Part shown: positions 56,457 to 64,000 of the stretch, in pieces
Layout: each line of letters starts with the position of its first letter
How positions within the stretch are numbered: position 1 is the first letter of the stretch
Assembly (NCBI RefSeq): GCF_000472425.1
Contig: NZ_AXAI01000001.1
Coordinates: forward strand, 428,501-492,500
Length of the DNA stretch: 64,000 nucleotides
Direction of reading: 5' to 3'
Source of the DNA: Bradyrhizobium sp. Tv2a-2
Lineage (GTDB): Bacteria; Pseudomonadota; Alphaproteobacteria; Rhizobiales; Xanthobacteraceae
Translations under genes and position numbers: made by a program
The notes under the pieces: generated by a model
What the model saw: only the letters and a program-made list of their open reading frames with translations
Told to the model about the DNA's origin: nothing
Database searches by the model: none

Positions 56457-56540
56457 ACGGCTTCACACGGCTATCGCCGTGAGGCGTGGTTTGGTGTCCG
56501 CCCCTGATCCAACGGGAATAGCCTCCAAACGGGGATAGTC

Positions 56541-56792
56541 ATGGACTGCATCTATCAAGGTTACGACATCGAATCCTTCGAAGCCGGGAAGGACCTGTGG
56601 CACGCGCGCATCCGCCGCGCCGACCTGAAACCCCTCCTCATCGACGGCGCCTTGTTTCCCAAGGTCGAAGTCGGCTTTGCCTGGCCTGACCAGGAAGCCG
56701 CCATCGTCGATGCCAAAAAGCAGATCGATCGAGCCAAGGATTTCTGGAGCGAGCCGGCCGACGACGAATGCGACATCCAGCCCTTCCTGTAA
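56541..56792 (+). CDS. Small conserved hypothetical protein
   Basis: An 83-residue protein beginning MDCIYQGYDIESFEAGKDLWHARIRRADLKPLL and ending in an acidic DDECDIQPFL tail. It looks like a compact beta-alpha fold, common as a single gene in this genus, with no known role. It is 14 bases upstream of the zinc ribbon gene, so they are probably cotranscribed. Confidence 0.65.
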   Translation: MDCIYQGYDIESFEAGKDLWHARIRRADLKPLLIDGALFPKVEVGFAWPDQEAAIVDAKKQIDRAKDFWSEPADDECDIQPFL

Positions 56793-56806
56793 CGACGAGG
56801 CCGGCC

Positions 56807-57019
56807 ATGCCGAACCTTGAATCCGTGCAACCTTCCCTCTCCGCTCCGCCCGTGCGCTCCGAATGTCCGGAATGCCGTGGCGAGCTGGCCATCCTGCGCG
56901 TATTCGGCGGTCGCGCCGGCACCGAATACTGGACCCAGCGTTGCACCAGTTGTGGCGCGATTCATCTGGATATCGTGCAGTCGGCGGCGGCAGCGGCGAG
57001 CCAGCGCGCCGAAAGCTGA
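56807..57019 (+). CDS. Small zinc-ribbon protein
   Basis: A 70-residue protein with CPEC and CTSC, about 28 residues apart, a four-Cys zinc ribbon. The N-terminus is Pro/Ser-rich. It may bind nucleic acid or a protein; not known. The start at 56807 directly follows the stop of the upstream small gene. Confidence 0.6.
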   Translation: MPNLESVQPSLSAPPVRSECPECRGELAILRVFGGRAGTEYWTQRCTSCGAIHLDIVQSAAAAASQRAES

Positions 57020-57037
57020 ACCGAACGGACGCGGTTT

Positions 57038-57061
57038 CACCTCTCCCAACAGGGAGAGGTG
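57038..57061. terminator. Stem-loop after the zinc-ribbon gene
   Basis: CACCTCTCCC / GGGAGAGGTG with an AACA loop, perfect for 10 pairs, 18 bases after the stop. No T run follows, and the same sequence class occurs as a dispersed repeat, so the role is uncertain. Confidence 0.45.
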
Positions 57062-57219
57062 GGCCCGCCGAGCCCTGCACATGCTGACCCCCGCAATGCC
57101 GATCCCTGCACATCACGTCATGTACTGACACCTGCTGACAGCCGCGCTCCAGTTCCCGCCTGCTCCACACGTCCCGTTTCACTCTTTTATATCGACCTCA
57201 CTCGTCCCATATTCGCCTG

Positions 57220-60297
<3,078 letters not shown>

Positions 60298-60405
60298 GGT
60301 AACGCAGGCTGGCAAAGCGACCGACTTTCGTTGGGCTGGCCTGACGAAACGTTGCTCAGAGAAAACACGAGCGGCCTCAGCAGGATGACCGCGACAGGTG
60401 CAGGG

Positions 60406-60813
60406 TCAAATTCGGCCGCGATGCCGACCGCGCGTCCAACCGGCTTTGAGCCCGGTTAGAACCTGAATCCGTATTGCCATCGCCCTCTTCAAAGCAGCTG
60501 CTGATAGCGGGCCAGGCGCGGCTGTATTCATTATGACCAGCTGACTGCTATCCCCATCAGCCCAGCGCGGCACAAAGTCGCTCTCGGCGCGCCACTCTGC
60601 CTCGGCGTGGTTTTCGGCCAAATCTTCCAGCGGATCCGGCAGGCACGGCCTGATCTCGTAGTCATTCTCGAATACCGGTCGCGGCATTGCCTCATTGTCC
60701 CCCGAGGCCATGTCAACCAGGAGCCCACTTTGTCGGGCCCGTTCCCAGACATCCGCTTCGGTCGGATAGGTCTTGCTCAGCTTCGCCTCGTGGCAAAACA
60801 GTGCGTAGGGCAT
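60406..60813 (-). CDS. Conserved hypothetical protein
   Basis: A 135-residue protein starting MPYALFCHEAKLSKTYPTEADVWERARQSGLLVD, then an acidic loop and a second strand-helix half. I recall similar proteins as common in Bradyrhizobium, with no known role. The start is set to 60813 because sequence upstream of that Met is not family-like. It lies in the lower-GC segment with cytochrome c and hemerythrin genes, but 250 bases or more separate them. Confidence 0.6.
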   Translation of the reverse strand: MPYALFCHEAKLSKTYPTEADVWERARQSGLLVDMASGDNEAMPRPVFENDYEIRPCLPDPLEDLAENHAEAEWRAESDFVPRWADGDSSQLVIMNTAAPGPLSAAALKRAMAIRIQVLTGLKAGWTRGRHRGRI

Positions 60814-61059
60814 CGTCTGGTGTCCCCCATCTTGCGTCATCCTGGGACACTTTAGCTTTGCAATTCGACTTTTCGTGCGGCGCGATCGTGGCGCTGACGG
60901 TTCAAACATCAGCCCTGATTTTGTCCGCCGTCCAATTCGAAGCCAAGCCGGTTACGCCTGCTTCGCCTTCAGGAGCGCTGGAAAGGCGGACTCCTAATAT
61001 CGACACGGTGGGCCACTTTCGTACTCTTGCCCTGCAATGGCCCATTCGATCACCGACTG

Positions 61060-61383
61060 CTACTTCTGCGTCGCGATATACTCCGCGATATCGGCGATTT
61101 CTGCCCGGCTAAGAGACAAGGTCGGCATGTTCGGATGCGGCTTTAGCAGGAGAAATGCCAGCTTGTTCGCATCGAAGGCAGGTACTTTCGCGAGCGACGC
61201 AAATGGCGGAGCTTGATCGGTCGCCAGTTTCTGCTCGCGGTCCACGACATGGCAGCTTGAACACCAGCGGTTTGCGAGGGTCTTGCCATTGTCGGCCTCG
61301 GCCGCGAGCGCCGATGATCCGAGAGCGACGCCAAATGCGCACCCGCCCACCAGCAGCGTGCACGACATCCGATCTCTCAGCAT
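61060..61383 (-). CDS. Class I-type cytochrome c
   Basis: A 107-residue protein with a signal peptide (MLRDRMSCTLLVGGCAFGVALGSSALA). The mature part starts AEADNGKTLANRW, with the heme site CSSCH and a Met ligand in PNMPTLSLS. It should carry electrons in the periplasm, for example to a terminal oxidase or reductase. GAGG five bases before ATG 61383 fixes the start. It lies downstream of the hemerythrin gene on the same strand. Confidence 0.9.
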   Translation of the reverse strand: MLRDRMSCTLLVGGCAFGVALGSSALAAEADNGKTLANRWCSSCHVVDREQKLATDQAPPFASLAKVPAFDANKLAFLLLKPHPNMPTLSLSRAEIADIAEYIATQK

Positions 61384-61506
61384 CCTAACCTCTTTCTTCG
61401 CGACCTTGGTCTTATGGCCAGTCTGCCAGTTTATAAAATGAACCTTCGCACAGGACGGACAAATACAGCGGCACCACCAGATCAACCCGAGGAGCGAGAC
61501 TGGAAT

Positions 61507-62070
61507 CTAGTGTCGTTCGGCCTCCGCCTCTTGCTCCAACTGCAAGATAAGCGCTCGTACCGCGTCAAACGTCTCTTCGGCTGCGTCGCTGAACAGCGGA
61601 TCCTCACAACTGGTCAAGGCCGAATTGATCTCCGTCCAATCCTGGGGCTCCAATGCCTTGAGGGCGGCCGGAAAGAAATCACGATCTTCCATCATGATGT
61701 GACGCCGCTCATGCTCTATAAAGTCGCGAATGATGTTGTCCACGCTGTCCCGGAGAATTTCACGATCGGCAAGGACAGCATCTATTGCCCCGGCGACACG
61801 GCGCAGACGCTGAGACCCCTTTTGGTGCTCAAGTGCAAGGCTACCAACCTTCTTGGCCGCGGCAGGATCGCGAATTTCTAGCTTGGCAAGGACCAGGTCT
61901 TCCTGCGGATGATGGTATATCTCCGTATAAACTTCGAAATAGCTTATGATCGCGCGAATGACCTCATAGTCGGGGCGCCCGCTGCGATCGAAAATTTCCA
62001 GTTCGCGCTCAAGTATGGAGAGGAGCACCTCAACATTGCGATGCTCTCGGGATAGCCGCTCAATAATCAT
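61507..62070 (-). CDS. Hemerythrin-type protein
   Basis: A 187-residue all-helical protein with the hemerythrin His/Glu set: SREHRNVEVLLSIL, EIYHHPQEDLVLAKLE, ALEHQKGSQRL and FIEHERRHIMMEDRDFFP. It binds a di-iron centre and may sense or store O2, NO or iron. The start is ATG 62070: AAGG lies five bases upstream, whereas a TTG at 62100 has no ribosome site and would lie above the predicted transcription start. A FixK-like site precedes it. It is the upstream gene of the cytochrome c. Confidence 0.9.
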   Translation of the reverse strand: MIIERLSREHRNVEVLLSILERELEIFDRSGRPDYEVIRAIISYFEVYTEIYHHPQEDLVLAKLEIRDPAAAKKVGSLALEHQKGSQRLRRVAGAIDAVLADREILRDSVDNIIRDFIEHERRHIMMEDRDFFPAALKALEPQDWTEINSALTSCEDPLFSDAAEETFDAVRALILQLEQEAEAERH

Positions 62071-62130
62071 TGTAGCCTTCAACAAACTATTGGAAGACAA
62101 ATAAGCCTAACCGAAGTTTATCGCTGCTCT

Positions 62131-62144
62131 TTGCGTTACATCAA
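62131..62144 (-). promoter_or_regulatory. FixK/FNR-like site before the hemerythrin gene
   Basis: TTGCGTTACATCAA is a TTGC-N6-TCAA dyad close to the FixK2/FNR consensus. A weak -10 (TAGGCT) lies 31 bases downstream of its centre, the class II distance, so the transcript would start near 62097. Confidence 0.55.
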
Positions 62145-62488
62145 AATCACTCGGTCTTGACGTTCCCATTTGCGCCGCCTGGCCGTCGCGCGCGCCCTGG
62201 ATTGCTTCGTCGCGTTGCTCCTCGCAATGACTGCCATGAACATTTGTCTCGATCGTCATCGCCCGCGAAGGCGGGCGATCCAGTACGCTGCGGCCTTTCG
62301 GCTCAAGCAGTGGCGTCTCTGGAATACTGGATCGTCCGGTCAAACCGGATGACAGCGGAGTTGGACGATGACAGCGGAGTTAGTGGCTGTTTGACAATTG
62401 AATCCGAAAGCTGACCTGCGCGGCACGCAGCATCGCTCCCCGCGCGAGCGGTCGCTCGCCTCAAATTCTTGCCTCAGATTTTCCCCTG
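62145..62488. repeat. Mosaic of dispersed repeats
   Basis: No gene. Contains GGATTGCTTCGTCGCGTTGC near 62200, TCGTCATCGCCCGCGAAGGCGGGCGATCC near 62258-62281 and two copies of GATGACAGCGGAGTT (62349, 62367). These are common extragenic repeat types here. Confidence 0.65.
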
Positions 62489-62722
62489 TCAGATTTTCCC
62501 CTGGCCGTTGGCCTGGCTCTGTTGCTCCTGCTGCTTGTCCTGCTCGTGAGCGCGGTGCCGGCCATAGAGGCAGCCGGCGGCGGCACCGAGCGCACCGTGG
62601 TGGCCGGCATAATGGCCGGCGACGCCGCCGACGATGGCGCCCTTGATGCAGCCCTTGGCATCGGCGGACGAGGCGACGGCAAACGCAAGCACGGCGACGA
62701 GAGCGGCGACGGCGATCTTCAT
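62489..62722 (-). CDS. Small exported glycine-rich protein
   Basis: A 77-residue protein with a signal peptide (MKIAVAALVAVLAFAVASSADA), a glycine-zipper-like GAIVGGVAGHYAGHHGALGAAAGCLYGRH and a Gln-rich tail. Such proteins sit in the envelope or outside the cell. The start at 62722 is chosen for the signal peptide. Function unknown. Confidence 0.65.
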   Translation of the reverse strand: MKIAVAALVAVLAFAVASSADAKGCIKGAIVGGVAGHYAGHHGALGAAAGCLYGRHRAHEQDKQQEQQSQANGQGKI

Positions 62723-63033
62723 GTGACCCTCGGATGGTTGGCGGTGGCGATGTGTTTGCAATTACAATCCGCGCATCGCGATCAAGTTCCGGGCTGCACA
62801 GCGCGCGCACCGGACCTGCAACCCCCACGCGATCTATCGGCGCGCGCAATCTTGCCGACTGAACATCACGAAAGATCGCATGCGCTGCGGGTATCATGGT
62901 GAACCGCCGTCAACGTTTCGGCGACGTGTCGCTTAACGATGTCTAGGTCTTTTTCCTGATTGATGCGGCCCGCGAATTGGAGCGGAATGAGCGCGATCAC
63001 GCCACACGAAGCGTGACGCGATGCGGAGAGCGG
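62723..63033. other. Intergenic, no gene seen
   Basis: About 310 bases between divergent genes. No clear gene, strong hairpin or promoter. The right end contains the ribosome site for the next gene. Confidence 0.5.
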
Positions 63034-63483
63034 ATGGTCGCCAATCTTAACCGGACACGCGTGCTGAAGTTTCTCGAAATCTTCTATTCGGGAGACATCG
63101 AAGGGGCATTGGCCCGTTGCAGCGACGATGTCGAATTCTTCGCCAATGCGCCCACCGATATCCTGGCCCATTTGGGTCATCGCAAGGGCAAGGACCAGGT
63201 GCGGACGATGTGGCGGACCGTCCACGCCCGCTATTGCGAGATGCGCTACGACGTGCCCATCATCATCGCCGACGGCGACAAGGTGGCCGCCAACATCCGC
63301 GTCTTCTTCCGCAAGGCCGACAATCAGCGCGTGGTGCAGTTCGACCTCGCCGCCTTCTACACGCTACGCGCCGGGCGCATCACCCATATCCGCGAGATCC
63401 TCGATACCTATGACCTGGTCCAGCAGGTGCTGGAGCGCGACATCGGTGCGGAGTTGACCGGGCGGAAGCCGGACGAAGCGTAG
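63034..63483 (+). CDS. NTF2/SnoaL-like protein
   Basis: A 149-residue protein. NRTRVLKFLEIFYSGDIEGALARCSDDVEFFANA and RTMWRTVHARYCEMRYDVPIIIADGDKVAANIRVFFRKAD... are typical of the NTF2-like cone fold, used by SnoaL-type enzymes and ligand-binding proteins. The start ATG 63034 has GGAG five bases upstream. Substrate unknown. Confidence 0.85.
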   Translation: MVANLNRTRVLKFLEIFYSGDIEGALARCSDDVEFFANAPTDILAHLGHRKGKDQVRTMWRTVHARYCEMRYDVPIIIADGDKVAANIRVFFRKADNQRVVQFDLAAFYTLRAGRITHIREILDTYDLVQQVLERDIGAELTGRKPDEA

Positions 63484-63582
63484 GCGCGAGACGCTCGCAC
63501 CGTCATTGCCCCGCCTCCATTGAACCCAACCGCCCGCTGCGGCGACTTAAACACGGGACATTGCGAACCGAACATTTCATTC

Positions 63583-63846
63583 ATGAAAATTGCGTTGTTT
63601 GCTTTGCTCGGCCTGGTGCTGGGTACCGTCGGCGGGGCTGCGCTCGGAATCGGGCTGGGGCTCGCCTGGGTCGAAATCTTCAAACCCACGGATTTCGAAG
63701 GCTATAGCGGCATGCTGGTGTTCTTCACCTTCATGCCGGCGGGCGCCATGATCGGCGGGCTCGGCGGCGCCTTCCTGTTCGGCGTGCTGGCCGTCCGCGA
63801 CAATGAGATCGCGATCGAGCGCGAGCACGGGCGGCCGCGCGACTAA
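63583..63846 (+). CDS. Small membrane protein
   Basis: An 87-residue protein with two membrane segments (about residues 3-25 and 42-68), Gly-rich throughout, and a charged C-terminus. No family is recognised. The ATG 63583 follows an AT-richer leader; a longer frame from 63520 is less likely. Confidence 0.55.
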   Translation: MKIALFALLGLVLGTVGGAALGIGLGLAWVEIFKPTDFEGYSGMLVFFTFMPAGAMIGGLGGAFLFGVLAVRDNEIAIEREHGRPRD

Positions 63847-64000
63847 CCATTCTCCCGCATAATTGATTTCGGAATGGCCGCATCCGTGCATTGCAGAATT
63901 GTGACTTGCACTTCGGGCCGTCCGCACTATTTGTGCGCCAACGATTGATGCAGCAACGAAGCCGGGCACGTCGCCAATGACGCGCCGCTATCGGCTTGTT

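Overview
The window is chromosomal DNA from a high-GC alphaproteobacterium, most likely Bradyrhizobium or a close relative in the Nitrobacteraceae. This is inferred from the small rhizobial DUF families, the Omp25/Omp31-like porins, a UvrB with long tails, a serC-serA arrangement with what looks like a serC leader RNA, FixK/FNR-type sites, and many copies of short dispersed extragenic repeats. I see no rRNA, tRNA, CRISPR array, intact transposase or prophage.

Layout. 0.3-5.4 kb: a cupin, small conserved hypotheticals, DUF4112, and a proline-rich membrane protein next to purA. 7.2-10.3 kb: two paralogous EamA transporters around an HD-domain phosphohydrolase. 10.3-13.7 kb: a tandem pair of chemoreceptors with almost identical signalling halves. 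14.1-18.4 kb: a divergent 2-hydroxyacid dehydrogenase, an exported metallo-beta-lactamase-fold hydrolase, a FixJ-type response regulator and an AraC regulator. 18.4-28.3 kb: serA, serC, small enzymes, two porins, an Fsr-like MFS pump and glmM. 28.4-29.5 kb: an L-lactate dehydrogenase.

29.6-33.6 kb is a lower-GC segment with a three-gene efflux operon (FUSC, DUF1656, HlyD). A dispersed repeat is cut short at its left side, and a 14-bp FNR/FixK-like dyad lies in front of the operon. 34-43.8 kb: a tandem pair of exported beta-rich proteins, aroE, a DUF1275 protein, an XRE regulator plus SulP transporter with a clear promoter and operator, an EF-G-like GTPase with an altered G3 motif, DUF992, and an aspartate aminotransferase. 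44-48.1 kb is looser: a GST, a PAS-only membrane protein, a possible integrase tail, a 33-residue membrane peptide and a strong orphan terminator that may end a small RNA. 48.2-57 kb: an aldo/keto reductase, the DUF1800-DUF1501 pair, a CWC protein, a PepSY membrane protein, two GSTs, a LysR regulator and two small proteins. 57.2-60.3 kb: uvrB. 60.4-62.1 kb is a second lower-GC segment with a hemerythrin and a cytochrome c; a FixK-like site sits at the expected distance from the hemerythrin start. The end holds a glycine-rich exported protein, an NTF2-fold protein and a small membrane protein.

Most of the window is ordinary core metabolism (purine, serine, shikimate, amino sugar, DNA repair). 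The most interesting signals are the two lower-GC modules that both carry FNR/FixK-like sites, the XRE-SulP operator, the EF-G paralogue without its usual catalytic histidine, the dehydrogenase with a broken glycine motif, the chemoreceptor pair and the orphan terminator. I did not find a clearly new multi-gene system.
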